From: an uncultured Muribaculaceae bacterium
GTDB taxonomy: Bacteria > Bacteroidota > Bacteroidia > Bacteroidales > Muribaculaceae
Reading direction: 5' to 3'
Assembly: GCA_910579035.1 (NCBI GenBank)
Contig: CAJTSR010000024.1
Coordinates: forward strand, 1-41,154
DNA length: 41,154 bases
The notes beneath the pieces were generated by a model. The model was given only the letters and a program-made list of their open reading frames with translations, searched no databases and had not been told where the DNA came from. Below are positions 7,779 to 15,810 of the stretch, piece by piece; positions within the stretch are counted from its first letter, which is position 1, and each line of letters begins with the position of its first letter. The translations under genes and the position numbers were made by a program.

Positions 7779-8791
7779 AAACATCTCTAATAGCCTTGGC
7801 CTTGCTTGTGGCGTCGTGTGCCAATGCCTCGGGCTTGTGGCGTGAGTTGAGCGTTGATTCCATACCTCAGGAGCTTGCGCATGTTATAGACATGAAGATT
7901 ATGGGCGATACCCTGTGGCTGTCTTACGAAACGCACTCGGGAATGGGACAGCGTTTCCTCAAGGCATACACCATTGACTATCAATGCGACTCTCTGAAAT
8001 ATATCGGTGAGCCATGCCGTCGCGACGATGGCTATTATCATAGCTATATGCCATACGTTTTCACAATGCCCGACGGCGCTCCGGGGCTGGTAAGCCAAGA
8101 CGAATGCGCCTTGTTTTCCATTGCCGACAATCTGTCGGTCAAGCCGATGCGTAAGTATGTGATCGATTCAGGTATGAATATGCCATTTCCGCTAACGAGT
8201 TATGTGGGAGATATATTCGCCTTGGCTGATGAGCGTTATATCTTTACGGCACGTGAGCCTGCAGGAGGTGCTGTCTGGGCGATGACCACCGATTTTTCCA
8301 CAAACAAGATAAGCCCGGTGAGGCGCCTGGCTCATTTGCCTGATGAAATATCGTGGGTGGCGAATACAGGCGAACTCGCCTGTTGGCCCTCCAAAAGCAT
8401 ATGCGCCTATGCTTACAAGCTCTACCCCTGCATTGATTTCTTCACCACGGCAGGTGATACCATAGCATCTGTGCAGGTAGCTTCCGAAACATTCGACCCC
8501 GCCACCCTTGTAGAAGCCGATGCGGAGGATTCCAACATACTCCATTTTATCGACACGGCGCAATCCTCCGACCGGCTGTATGCCCTGTACTGGGGTAAGA
8601 CCTATGCCGATATGCGCAAAGACTCCGACAGGGGAAGCGCCAAGAGCCGTCTGTTTCAGTTCGATTTGCAGGGCAACTTGCTAAATGTCAAAGAACTGCC
8701 CGGACAAATATATAAGATTGCGGTAGACAGCCATAGAAATAGGATAGTGGCATTTGACGTATCATTTATGTGGAATCAGCAGAGTGAATAA
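7775..8791 (+). CDS. lipoprotein with predicted TolB-like beta-propeller
   Basis: A 338-residue protein beginning with a lipoprotein signal (LLVASC, lipidated Cys15). The rest is beta-rich with spaced aromatic and acidic turns (GDTLWLSYE, FQFDLQGNLLNV, IYKIAVDSHRNRIVAFD) that resemble the six-bladed TolB-like propellers common in Bacteroidales lipoproteins. The assignment rests on pattern, not on a diagnostic motif. It is the last gene of the BlaI-M56 operon, overlapping the GLPGLI gene by 4 bp. It may be a surface or periplasmic accessory of the barrel. Confidence 0.65.
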   Translation: MKTSLIALALLVASCANASGLWRELSVDSIPQELAHVIDMKIMGDTLWLSYETHSGMGQRFLKAYTIDYQCDSLKYIGEPCRRDDGYYHSYMPYVFTMPDGAPGLVSQDECALFSIADNLSVKPMRKYVIDSGMNMPFPLTSYVGDIFALADERYIFTAREPAGGAVWAMTTDFSTNKISPVRRLAHLPDEISWVANTGELACWPSKSICAYAYKLYPCIDFFTTAGDTIASVQVASETFDPATLVEADAEDSNILHFIDTAQSSDRLYALYWGKTYADMRKDSDRGSAKSRLFQFDLQGNLLNVKELPGQIYKIAVDSHRNRIVAFDVSFMWNQQSE

Positions 8792-8805
8792 TCATTCTTA
8801 TTTGC

Positions 8806-8813
8806 TATTTTTG
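8806..8813 (+). promoter_or_regulatory. -7 element of the alkD-like gene
   Basis: TATTTTTG matches TAnnTTTG. Transcription would start near 8820, only about 4 nt before the ATG, implying a leaderless or near-leaderless message. Confidence 0.55.
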
Positions 8814-8823
8814 CATAAAAAAG

Positions 8824-9564
8824 ATGATACAGGCCGAAGAGATACTGGAGGCATTGCGCAGTTTCGAGAACGAGGAGCAACGCCGGATTTTATGCCGTTT
8901 TTTCAAAACCGGCAAGGGCGAATACGGCGAGGGCGACCGATTTCTCGGACTGAAAGTGCCGCAGACGCGCGCCGTGGTGCGGCATGCCCGGCTCCAAGTG
9001 CCTTTTGCCGAAATCAGTAAGCTACTTTCCAGTGAATACCACGAGGCGCGCCTTGCCGGATTCCTTCTGCTTGTCGAAGAAATGTCGGCGGCTCTCCCAA
9101 AACGGCGCAAAGTGCAGCCGGAGAGCGCGGCCCGCCGCCGCGAGATAGCCCGCTTCTATCTTGAAAGCGGGCACCGGGCAAACAATTGGGACCTTGTAGA
9201 TCTGTCTGCGCCTTATATCCTCGGGCAATATCTGCTGCACGAGCCGGAACAGCGCGGTGTGCTCGACAAACTCGCCGCAAGCAGCAACCTGTGGGAGAAT
9301 CGGATAGCCATCGTGTCGACAGCTGCACTCATACGCGCCGGCCAATTCGAGGACTCCCTCCACATAGCCTCCCTCCTGCTCTCACACCCACACGACCTTA
9401 TCCACAAGGCCGTAGGCTGGATGCTGCGCGAAGTGGGCAAACGCGATATCGATGTGCTGCACGACTATCTTGAAGCGAACAGCCACGCTATGGCGCGCAC
9501 CACGCTCCGCTACTCCATCGAACGAATGTCCCCCTCCGAGCGCAAGCACTGGCTCACCCGATAA
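8824..9564 (+). CDS. AlkD-like DNA alkylation repair protein
   Basis: A 246-residue HEAT-like helical repeat protein of the DNA alkylation repair family. Recognisable family stretches are RRILCRFFKTGKGEYGEGDRFLGLKVPQTR (about 20-50), YHEARLAGFLLLV, and HRANNWDLVDLSAPYILG (about 120-140), where the conserved NNWDLVD segment lies at the DNA-facing site. AlkD enzymes excise bulky or cationic N3- and N7-alkylated purines without flipping the base. The start is fixed by the family's MxxxEIxxxLRSxxNxEQR beginning. It stands alone, just after the propeller lipoprotein and with its own promoter. Confidence 0.9.
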   Translation: MIQAEEILEALRSFENEEQRRILCRFFKTGKGEYGEGDRFLGLKVPQTRAVVRHARLQVPFAEISKLLSSEYHEARLAGFLLLVEEMSAALPKRRKVQPESAARRREIARFYLESGHRANNWDLVDLSAPYILGQYLLHEPEQRGVLDKLAASSNLWENRIAIVSTAALIRAGQFEDSLHIASLLLSHPHDLIHKAVGWMLREVGKRDIDVLHDYLEANSHAMARTTLRYSIERMSPSERKHWLTR

Positions 9565-9663
9565 CTTAAAATAACTTTCAGCCCCCAATAAGGGGTTGTG
9601 CAAAACTCTATTTTTGCAAGCGCGCCATCTCCTAATTTGGAATATGCCAAAACACATTTTGGC
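9565..9663. other. intergenic segment with small inverted repeats
   Basis: Between the alkD-like stop and the minus-strand terminator there are three short dyads: CCCC-AATAA-GGGG near 9582-9594, TGCAAAA/TTTTGCA at 9599-9618, and GCCAAAA-CACA-TTTTGGC at 9646-9663. None has a clear T tract, though the first may help end the alkD-like transcript. No gene is seen. Confidence 0.4.
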
Positions 9664-9709
9664 GAAAAACAGCGAGCTTGCTCAGCGCTTTCACGCAAGC
9701 AGGCTCGCT
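9664..9709 (-). terminator. terminator of the phosphoesterase gene
   Basis: On the minus strand AGCGAGC and TTGC pair with GCAA and GCTCGCT, followed by GTTTTTC. It lies about 70 nt after the phosphoesterase stop, beyond the palindrome at 9744-9759. Confidence 0.6.
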
Positions 9710-9743
9710 AACAAATAATTATATAGCCTCCAATATAGCAGGG

Positions 9744-9759
9744 ACGCGGCGCGCCGCGT
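9744..9759. repeat. GC-rich palindrome 3' of the phosphoesterase gene
   Basis: ACGCGGCGCGCCGCGT is a perfect 16-bp palindrome 20 bp beyond the stop codon of the minus-strand gene at 9780. Closely similar palindromes follow two other minus-strand genes (11855-11870 and 29992-30003). Confidence 0.7.
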
Positions 9760-9779
9760 TTTCGGAATTATGGTCCGGG

Positions 9780-11336
9780 CTACATATCCAATGTCATAGG
9801 CTGAGGACGCTCCAGACGCCGGGTATACACACGACCCTCGCGGTCGGTCACCTTGATGTCGATAGGGCTGTTGGCCTTGGAGGCCTTAGCCTTGAACATA
9901 TGCCAGCTGAAAACGGGGCGTACCGTGCCGGTAAGCTTTTTCCCCTTTGCGATATACGGCACAGAGCACGACATAAGGAAAAGAGGGTCTTGCGAGCGTA
10001 CCCGCTCAACTTTCAGCGGCTTTCCGCGCTCGAACATCTCAACCTTCCAGCCCGGTCCGTAGCTCCACACATTCACGAGCACCTCGTTGGTTTTCTTCCG
10101 CCCGGGCAGGAAGCTCTCGGAAAGTTCGGCATTGTCGATTTCGACACAATTGAGGTCGTAAGCACGCATCTGCCTGCTTCTGTCCAATCCCGTGCCTTTG
10201 AAATAATTCGAGAAGCCCTCAGGAGTGCGCGTCCACACGGCATAACCCGAGGGAGTGCCGTCGCGGCAAATATTGTTATCGTTTCCGAGGTCTATACGGG
10301 CATTAAGCCACCACGAGCCGCATACCGCGCCATAATTCGTTTCGTGGATATTCCCGTTCTGCGCGGCATAGCTTACATGCGTGTGGCCCGATATAACCTC
10401 CACGGTATCGAACTTCGCAAGGAGCGAGGCAAGTTTGGCTCCGTTGACAAGGCGGAACTCTTCCTCCATGCCCGGGGCTGCAAGCAAAGGCGCGTGCATG
10501 GCAAGCACCACGGGTGTCGACTTATCCACAAGGGCAAGGTCTTTGGCGAGCCATTCAAGCTCCGCCTTGCGCACCTTGTTTTTATAGACACACTCCCCGT
10601 CCTGGCTCAGCGAAGGGCCGTTTTCTACAATTTCCTCGTTGTCAAGCACCACGAAATGCACGCCGCCCTTGTCGAAAGAATAATACTCCGGGCCAATGAA
10701 GCGGCGCCACTCTGCGCCGGCATCAATATCGTTTGTCGCCGTCGGGTCGTGGTCGTGATTGCCCATCACGCTGTATACGCGCGCATTCATGCGCTCGATG
10801 TCGGAATACGCCTGCGGCAGCCCGTAGCGGTAATCCTTCCAGAAGCGATCGTGGCTTTGGTCGCCGAGCAGTATCAGAAACGGCTCATAGCCTTCACTCC
10901 TAAGCTCGCCGACAGTGGCATTTACATCAGGTACAGTGGTAGAAGTAAAGCAATTTACATCTCCGCCACGGTTCGATATCTGGTTGTCGGCAAGCGCGAG
11001 GAAGGCAAAACGGCTGTCATCGACCTTGCGCAGCGCGAAATCGACCGTTTCCGGCTCGTCGGCAGGCGTGGTGAGCAAGCGCCAGAAATCAGGACGGTTG
11101 CCGTGGCAGGTCGCCGGCTCGTAGCCCGACGGGGTGCTGATAAAAAGCAGGCCGAGCTTTTTCTTGGTATCGATCGAGTACCGGCCGTCATAGGCGGTAG
11201 TCACTATCTCGTACCCGTCCGACACAGGCACGCCGCCTATGCCGATGCCATTGCTGTCGCAAACGCGCCCGCTTACAACCCCGGCCTGGCATACAGCCGG
11301 CAGCGCGAGCAAAATCCCTAAAATAAGTCGTTTCAT
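9780..11336 (-). CDS. secreted calcineurin-like metallophosphoesterase
   Basis: A 518-residue exported protein (signal peptide MKRLILGILLALPAVCQA). Order of parts: an N-terminal transthyretin-like domain (SGRVCDSNGIGIGGVPVSD to about 100), a calcineurin-like catalytic domain, and a C-terminal beta domain. Metal-site motifs are D117-N-Q119 where many relatives have DxH, GDQSHD at 158-163, GNHDHD at 192-197, and GHTH in the second half. The substrate is unknown; relatives cleave phosphomonoesters or diesters in the periplasm. The ATG gives a clean signal peptide. Its promoter (11529-11557) lies about 190 bp upstream, beyond a 165-bp foldback element that would be transcribed into the leader. 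Confidence 0.88.
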   Translation of the reverse strand: MKRLILGILLALPAVCQAGVVSGRVCDSNGIGIGGVPVSDGYEIVTTAYDGRYSIDTKKKLGLLFISTPSGYEPATCHGNRPDFWRLLTTPADEPETVDFALRKVDDSRFAFLALADNQISNRGGDVNCFTSTTVPDVNATVGELRSEGYEPFLILLGDQSHDRFWKDYRYGLPQAYSDIERMNARVYSVMGNHDHDPTATNDIDAGAEWRRFIGPEYYSFDKGGVHFVVLDNEEIVENGPSLSQDGECVYKNKVRKAELEWLAKDLALVDKSTPVVLAMHAPLLAAPGMEEEFRLVNGAKLASLLAKFDTVEVISGHTHVSYAAQNGNIHETNYGAVCGSWWLNARIDLGNDNNICRDGTPSGYAVWTRTPEGFSNYFKGTGLDRSRQMRAYDLNCVEIDNAELSESFLPGRKKTNEVLVNVWSYGPGWKVEMFERGKPLKVERVRSQDPLFLMSCSVPYIAKGKKLTGTVRPVFSWHMFKAKASKANSPIDIKVTDREGRVYTRRLERPQPMTLDM

Positions 11337-11352
11337 AAATAGAAGGTGTTTA

Positions 11353-11517
11353 AGAGTATGTTTACTTTTGGCTTATGTTAAGATTTAGAATGATTTTTTC
11401 GAGTATGTTTTGAGATTGAATGAAGGAGTTATGGGGTTCCATAACGACTGAATGAAAGCTTGAAACAGGCCGAAAAAGCTTCTAAAGATTTCATAGAGTT
11501 AAAAGTAAACATACTCT
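11353..11517. mobile_element. 165-bp foldback MITE-like element
   Basis: The ends are perfect 17-bp inverted repeats starting AGAGTATGTTTAC (11353-11369 and 11501-11517). The arms remain alignable to the centre, where GTTATGG-GGTT-CCATAAC (11428-11445) closes the fold. Nearly the whole unit is therefore an imperfect palindrome. It has no ORF. It sits between the phosphoesterase start and that gene's promoter. No clear target duplication is visible beyond one or two bases. It could be a MITE or a large structured RNA leader. Confidence 0.75.
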
Positions 11518-11528
11518 AAGGCTTTTTG

Positions 11529-11557
11529 CAAAGATACTAAAAAAGGCGCTTCATCAA
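11529..11557 (-). promoter_or_regulatory. promoter of the phosphoesterase gene
   Basis: On the minus strand TTG (11555-11557), 18 bp, and TATCTTTG (11529-11536) fit the Bacteroidetes pattern. Predicted start is near 11522, so the message would carry the foldback element in its roughly 185-nt leader. Confidence 0.65.
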
Positions 11558-11591
11558 AAGAAGTCACTGAGAAAGTGCCTCCATAGCACAC

Positions 11592-11715
11592 TGGCTTGAT
11601 TTAATCGGCGCACTGTACGATTTGATTATTCCGCAGAACAATATTCTGCGCAGAATCAATGCTCTCGTTTATTCAAAAGGAGCTGCTGGAACAAATCCGC
11701 GCAAACAGATTAATG
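11592..11715 (+). pseudogene. possible remnant of an IS1182-type transposase N terminus
   Basis: The frame starting at 11592 reads LIGALYDLIIPQNNILRRIN followed by ALVYSKG. It resembles the N-terminal pattern of IS1182-like transposases (IPxDNxLRRINxLVDFSF). After ALV the similarity stops and the frame runs into repeats, with no catalytic domain. I treat it as a decayed fragment, supported by the neighbouring foldback element. The match is from memory of the family and needs a protein search. Confidence 0.35.
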
Positions 11716-11743
11716 ACATTGCCATATATTGCGCTCCGCCCCC

Positions 11744-11796
11744 ATTCCTCACTCCCCATTCCAAATCCCTCATTCCTAATTCCTCATTCCTAATTC
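11744..11796. repeat. degenerate short tandem repeat (CCTCATTCCTAATT)
   Basis: About 50 bp made of variants of an ATTCC(T)-nA-nT unit: CCCCATTCCTCACTCCCCATTCC, then CCTCATTCCTAATT twice. No spacers of constant length are present, so it is not a CRISPR array. It lies between the transposase remnant and the hairpins 3' of the subtilisin gene. Confidence 0.55.
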
Positions 11797-11805
11797 ACGT
11801 AGACG

Positions 11806-11841
11806 GCGCGCCCGGTCTATTTGCGGATAGGCCGGGCGCGC
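11806..11841. terminator. strong GC hairpin 3' of the subtilisin gene
   Basis: GCGCGCCCGGTCTAT (11806-11820) pairs with ATAGGCCGGGCGCGC (11827-11841) over 15 bp with one G-U pair and a six-base loop. It lies about 40 bp beyond the minus-strand stop, after the palindrome at 11855-11870. No T tract follows, so it may serve mRNA end protection as much as termination. Confidence 0.6.
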
Positions 11842-11854
11842 GGTATATTGGTTA

Positions 11855-11870
11855 ACGCGGCATGCCGCGT
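11855..11870. repeat. GC-rich palindrome 3' of the subtilisin gene
   Basis: ACGCGGCATGCCGCGT, a perfect 16-bp palindrome 9 bp beyond the stop codon of the subtilisin gene. It differs from the 9744-9759 palindrome only in the central bases. Confidence 0.7.
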
Positions 11871-11879
11871 AACGGCGGT

Positions 11880-14084
11880 TTACAGGACGATTTTGCGGGT
11901 GGCGGTGCGGCTGCCGTCGCCGGCGCGGACGATGTAGACGCCCGGTGCGAGATTCTCTGCCGAGAGCTGCACACTGTCGCCGTCAGCCGACGCGCTTGCC
12001 GCCATAGCTCCGCCAACTGTGTAGAGCTGCACCTCGACCTTCGAGGCACCGGCCGAGAACACATCGACCGTGCGACCGCCGTCGATCTGCGATATCAGCA
12101 AATCATCGCCGTCCACAGCCACATCGGCAATACCCGACACAGCCTGCTTCAGTACTTCCTTTATGCCATTGTACGCGTCAACCTTTCCGGCGCCCCAGAC
12201 AGTTGCTTCTGTCACGTTATTATCCTTAATGGCTGTAGACGACATAATGTCTTTAATTTTATCCACAGTCAAGGCAGGATCTGCCTCAAGCCACAAGGCA
12301 ACCACACCGGACACAAAAGGACACGCCATCGAAGTACCCTGCTCAAGCCCCCAATAATGATCCTTGTTGTTGACACGTGCCATAGCTACCAAGGTGCCGT
12401 CCCCTGCTCCACCGGCTTTGACGAAAGCCGAACTATAGGAAGAATTTATACCCATACCGGGAGCAGTGATAAACGGCATTCTGCGGCCGTCAATCAAATC
12501 GCCCCATGAAGAGAACTTAGATATCGAATTTACCGCACCCGGACTTGTATACGAATAGGAGTAGCCCGAAAGTGTCGTCCAAGTGGTTCTGGTTGTAAAC
12601 GCTCCAACACATATCGTTTTATGTCCGCAAGCCATTCCGCTAACCGAACCATTGGCGTCCGGCATATCTATACCCGGAAGCAAGCTGGTTGCAAAACTCG
12701 ACACAGCTGAGCCGTACACATCAGTTCTTACTCCGGCGGGCGCTTCTACCATCAATCCGACATTATATGTGCCTTTATTTTTAATAGTAGGCATTATGGT
12801 AGATATCGAACAAAATACGTTATATCGTCCATTCCTCAATTCCGGCTTAGAACGGAATGAAACTCGTCCGCTGAAATTATCTTTAAAAAGCAGCTCGGCC
12901 TCAGTAGATCCGTTGCCGACCACTGTCGTGCCACCGGGCACGCTCGGCATCTTTGCCACAACTTCGCCCGTAGTAGAATTTACCACTATAAGAGAAACCG
13001 TTATCGGGGCGGTCGTAGAACTCCACACGTCCACATACTCCGCTGCCTGATCCTTATCAAACAGGACTGTCAGCTTATCCGTAGCCGCACTGAATGTTTT
13101 AGCAGCATGACAATTATATGCGCCTTCATTACCGGCTGCAACACATACAATCGCACCCGTTTCCTCTACGATTTGGTCGATAGCGCGAACGTCCGAATCT
13201 GTACCGTCATGCGGGCCGATATTGCTACCTAACGAAAGATTTATAACAATCGGCTTGCCTTCTTGGACTGCATAATCTGCAAGCGCCTTTACGCCTGAAA
13301 CGATGTCTGCTGTAGCCAAAGAACCGGCACCAACAGCAAGCTCGGCATTGGGAGCAACGCCATAAAGGGGGACACTACGCATATCAGAATTACCGGAACC
13401 ATAATAAGTGCCTGCCCCATTATAGGCTCCAGTCATAATACCTGCCACGTGTGTTCCATGCGTAGCCCCTGAATTGTCTGTAGGTGCTTGCGCTGCTTCG
13501 TCGCCACGATATATCTGTGCGCCGTTGGTTGTTCTCCGATAATACTGAAGTCTGTTTTTTGTCTGATCCTTATCATACCAGTTGATATGCGAAGGGTCGA
13601 ATCCCGAATCATACAAAGCGGCTATCACCCCGTCGCCTTTGAACGGACGGACTTCAAATTTTGTAGCCCCAAGTCCGAGCCCTCCGTGAACGGCATTAAC
13701 TTTGCACGATTCTCTGGCAATATCCATAAGAGTGTTAGCCACCTTCGCAAAAGACATAGACTTGACTTCAGGATTTTCTGCAACTGAAAGTATATCGCTT
13801 GTGGGTATTTCCGCCACAACGAAATCACGGGAAATGTAATCCACCTGATATCCTGCAGTCTCCAATACTTCGGCATTGCCATCCTGCACTTCTATCAGCA
13901 CTCGGACTGTTGCAGCTCCGCCACGCGACACGGGTTCTTTGAAAACTGCTTTCTTCAGCACAGGATCAATAGTACCGTCGAAGTACGACGCAAGCGCCTG
14001 CATACTTGGCGCATCAATTTTATTCTGCGCATTCACCGCAGCAGTGAAAAGCAGAGCCAACATCAAAAAGTAGATTTTTTTCAT
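11880..14084 (-). CDS. secreted S8 subtilisin-like protease with T9SS sorting domain
   Basis: A 734-residue exported serine protease (signal peptide ending VNAQ). The catalytic triad is complete: D159 in ALYDSGFD, H209 in GATHGTHVAG, S585 in GTSMACPFVSG, with the oxyanion Asn319 in VAAGNE. Residues about 55-115 look like an inhibitory propeptide-type domain. The last 70 or so residues (VDVFSAGASKVEVQLYTVGG, then ENLAPGVYIVRAG and ATRKIVL) match the type A C-terminal sorting domain of the type IX secretion system, so it is probably exported across the outer membrane. It lies 91 bp after the Sus lipoprotein gene, behind an attenuator-like hairpin, and probably supplies peptides to the SusCD importer. 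Confidence 0.93.
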   Translation of the reverse strand: MKKIYFLMLALLFTAAVNAQNKIDAPSMQALASYFDGTIDPVLKKAVFKEPVSRGGAATVRVLIEVQDGNAEVLETAGYQVDYISRDFVVAEIPTSDILSVAENPEVKSMSFAKVANTLMDIARESCKVNAVHGGLGLGATKFEVRPFKGDGVIAALYDSGFDPSHINWYDKDQTKNRLQYYRRTTNGAQIYRGDEAAQAPTDNSGATHGTHVAGIMTGAYNGAGTYYGSGNSDMRSVPLYGVAPNAELAVGAGSLATADIVSGVKALADYAVQEGKPIVINLSLGSNIGPHDGTDSDVRAIDQIVEETGAIVCVAAGNEGAYNCHAAKTFSAATDKLTVLFDKDQAAEYVDVWSSTTAPITVSLIVVNSTTGEVVAKMPSVPGGTTVVGNGSTEAELLFKDNFSGRVSFRSKPELRNGRYNVFCSISTIMPTIKNKGTYNVGLMVEAPAGVRTDVYGSAVSSFATSLLPGIDMPDANGSVSGMACGHKTICVGAFTTRTTWTTLSGYSYSYTSPGAVNSISKFSSWGDLIDGRRMPFITAPGMGINSSYSSAFVKAGGAGDGTLVAMARVNNKDHYWGLEQGTSMACPFVSGVVALWLEADPALTVDKIKDIMSSTAIKDNNVTEATVWGAGKVDAYNGIKEVLKQAVSGIADVAVDGDDLLISQIDGGRTVDVFSAGASKVEVQLYTVGGAMAASASADGDSVQLSAENLAPGVYIVRAGDGSRTATRKIVL

Positions 14085-14106
14085 ATCATAGTTGTTTTTC
14101 CGGTAT

Positions 14107-14157
14107 ATAAAAAACGCGACAATGGCTGCAAATATTGCACAGCCATTGCCGGTTTTT
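14107..14157 (-). terminator. intercistronic terminator or attenuator before the subtilisin gene
   Basis: On the minus strand CAATGGCTG and CAGCCATTG pair (with flanking GG/CG bases) around an 11-nt loop, followed by a run of six T. The opposite strand also ends in TTTTTT, so it could act both ways. It would reduce read-through from the sus genes into the protease gene. Confidence 0.75.
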
Positions 14158-14175
14158 TGTTAATTAAGGATATAC

Positions 14176-15771
14176 TTATTTAACGGTGAAAGGGGTGTAA
14201 CGCAATGTATACGCATTGAGTTTATTTTTATGTGTGCCGTCGATCAGCATTCCGCGACGTAAGATATTGTCCGAAACCGCAGCAACATTGGCCGGTTTCT
14301 CGCTCTTAACAGGATTGCTCATATCAAGTACGATGTCGCACATAAATTGCTTTTCCGGCTGAAGCCAACCCGCAATCTGACCTGCAGGTGTCACATTCAG
14401 GCCGGCAGCTTCATCGCCGGGTATGACAAGCACTCCGTCTTTGAACTTGCCACCAAAACCTGCTGCCTTAAGTTCGGACTCGGTGTACCTTGAGCCATCC
14501 TCTTTCTTCATAAAATTCAATGCGATATACGGATAAGTAGCACATATGAGGTAGTTTCCGGCAGCATTAACCTGGATTCCAGGCTCGTATTCGGGGAAGT
14601 ATACAAAGTCGGGGTCAGTAATGGTGAACTCCAGATAGTCTGTGATTTCAGGTACTTTGTCGGTATATCCCGATTCAGGACCATAAGGATTCACAATACG
14701 GTAAAGGCCTTCTGTGAGCAAGCTACGCTCTACAAGTACCTTGTATGTATTATCCTTTTCACCAATGAAGGGACCGACAAAGCCATCGGTATAATCACAC
14801 ATACCAATTTCTTCCCATTCGGGTTCGTCCTCATAGCCGGGGAGAACCACCTTGAACATATTGTTGGTATTAGCAATATATGTATTTCCTATAGGATCTT
14901 CTGCAAATGTTGCCAAAACAGCCTGATTTACCTTAGGATTAACGTTGGGATAGCGTATGATACCATTTTCGAGTGTTGCATACAATCCGTTGGCTTCTAT
15001 CGCATCGGCTGAATTGCCTCCCTCAAGAAGCAGATTCGACCAAGAATTAATATACATTTCACCATCCGTGGGATCCATAATGCCTGTACCACTCTGCTCT
15101 ATAAATACTCGCTTGGGATTGCGGGCATCTATCACGACATAATGATCTGTAGTCGCATCATATAGCTGCTCAGGAACAAGAGGATGTACCTCAGGCGAAT
15201 ACGGATTCACCAATCGGTATATACCATCTATTGTGGGGTGCTGCTGAATTTCAACCTCGTATGTTACAGGAGTAAAGCCCTTATATAAACTTGCCATTAC
15301 ACCATCGCGGTACTTACCTTTTTCTTCCATCTTACGCCAGGGCAGGTAGATGACCTTTATGTCCATTGAGCCATAGCTATAGGGGGTGTTTTCAACACCG
15401 GGAATGGTGAGTTTAACTGTGTATTCTTGGTTAACAGTCACTTCGGCAAGGTCAAACTCAACCTTGATCGAAGCGGTGCTTTCACCTTCAGCAAAGGCAA
15501 CCGATGTCGGAATGGTGAAAGGATTGTCCGGGGTAACCGACGACTCTATTGCAAGGGTGGCAGCTGCTCCGGCTGTAGGACGGCACACCGTTACCTCAAA
15601 CGAATCATCACCATCAACGAGATCCCTATTCATCGGATTTGTTGTCGGGAAATAATAATCGGTTACCGGCACCGGCTCGGCTGGCGTGTACTCAACCTCC
15701 TCGGTACATGCAGCGGCGCCTGCGAACAGCGCACCTACGGCAAGCGACAGGAATATTTTATTGAATTTCAT
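14176..15771 (-). CDS. surface lipoprotein of the SusCD locus, Calx-beta-type plus repeated domains
   Basis: A 531-residue lipoprotein (lipobox ending AAAC, Cys22). Residues about 40-135 (DSFEVTVCRP, then AFAEGESTASIKVEFD and YTVKLTIPG) look like a Calx-beta or BACON-like immunoglobulin fold. Two later regions each carry a copy of a YR(L/I)VNPY(S/G)PE motif (near 195 and 360), indicating an internal duplication. It is encoded 39 bp after the susD-like gene, the place usually held by SusE/SusF-type or other surface substrate-binding lipoproteins. A substrate-binding role is inferred from position. Confidence 0.75.
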   Translation of the reverse strand: MKFNKIFLSLAVGALFAGAAACTEEVEYTPAEPVPVTDYYFPTTNPMNRDLVDGDDSFEVTVCRPTAGAAATLAIESSVTPDNPFTIPTSVAFAEGESTASIKVEFDLAEVTVNQEYTVKLTIPGVENTPYSYGSMDIKVIYLPWRKMEEKGKYRDGVMASLYKGFTPVTYEVEIQQHPTIDGIYRLVNPYSPEVHPLVPEQLYDATTDHYVVIDARNPKRVFIEQSGTGIMDPTDGEMYINSWSNLLLEGGNSADAIEANGLYATLENGIIRYPNVNPKVNQAVLATFAEDPIGNTYIANTNNMFKVVLPGYEDEPEWEEIGMCDYTDGFVGPFIGEKDNTYKVLVERSLLTEGLYRIVNPYGPESGYTDKVPEITDYLEFTITDPDFVYFPEYEPGIQVNAAGNYLICATYPYIALNFMKKEDGSRYTESELKAAGFGGKFKDGVLVIPGDEAAGLNVTPAGQIAGWLQPEKQFMCDIVLDMSNPVKSEKPANVAAVSDNILRRGMLIDGTHKNKLNAYTLRYTPFTVK

Positions 15772-15810
15772 ATTACTCTAAAATTTCTATTGTGATAGAA
15801 TGCGCGTTTT

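Noticed and set aside
9678..11321. 547-codon plus-strand frame opposite the phosphoesterase
   Set aside because: Antisense shadow; composition is that of reversed codons and there is no promoter or family motif.
11744..11796. CRISPR-like array
   Set aside because: Units are 12-14 bp, irregular and contiguous, with no unique spacers and no cas gene nearby.
11622..11855. A 77-codon gene in the region 3' of the subtilisin
   Set aside because: It starts at TTG, runs through the tandem repeat and the GC hairpin, and only its first third looks protein-like, as a transposase fragment.
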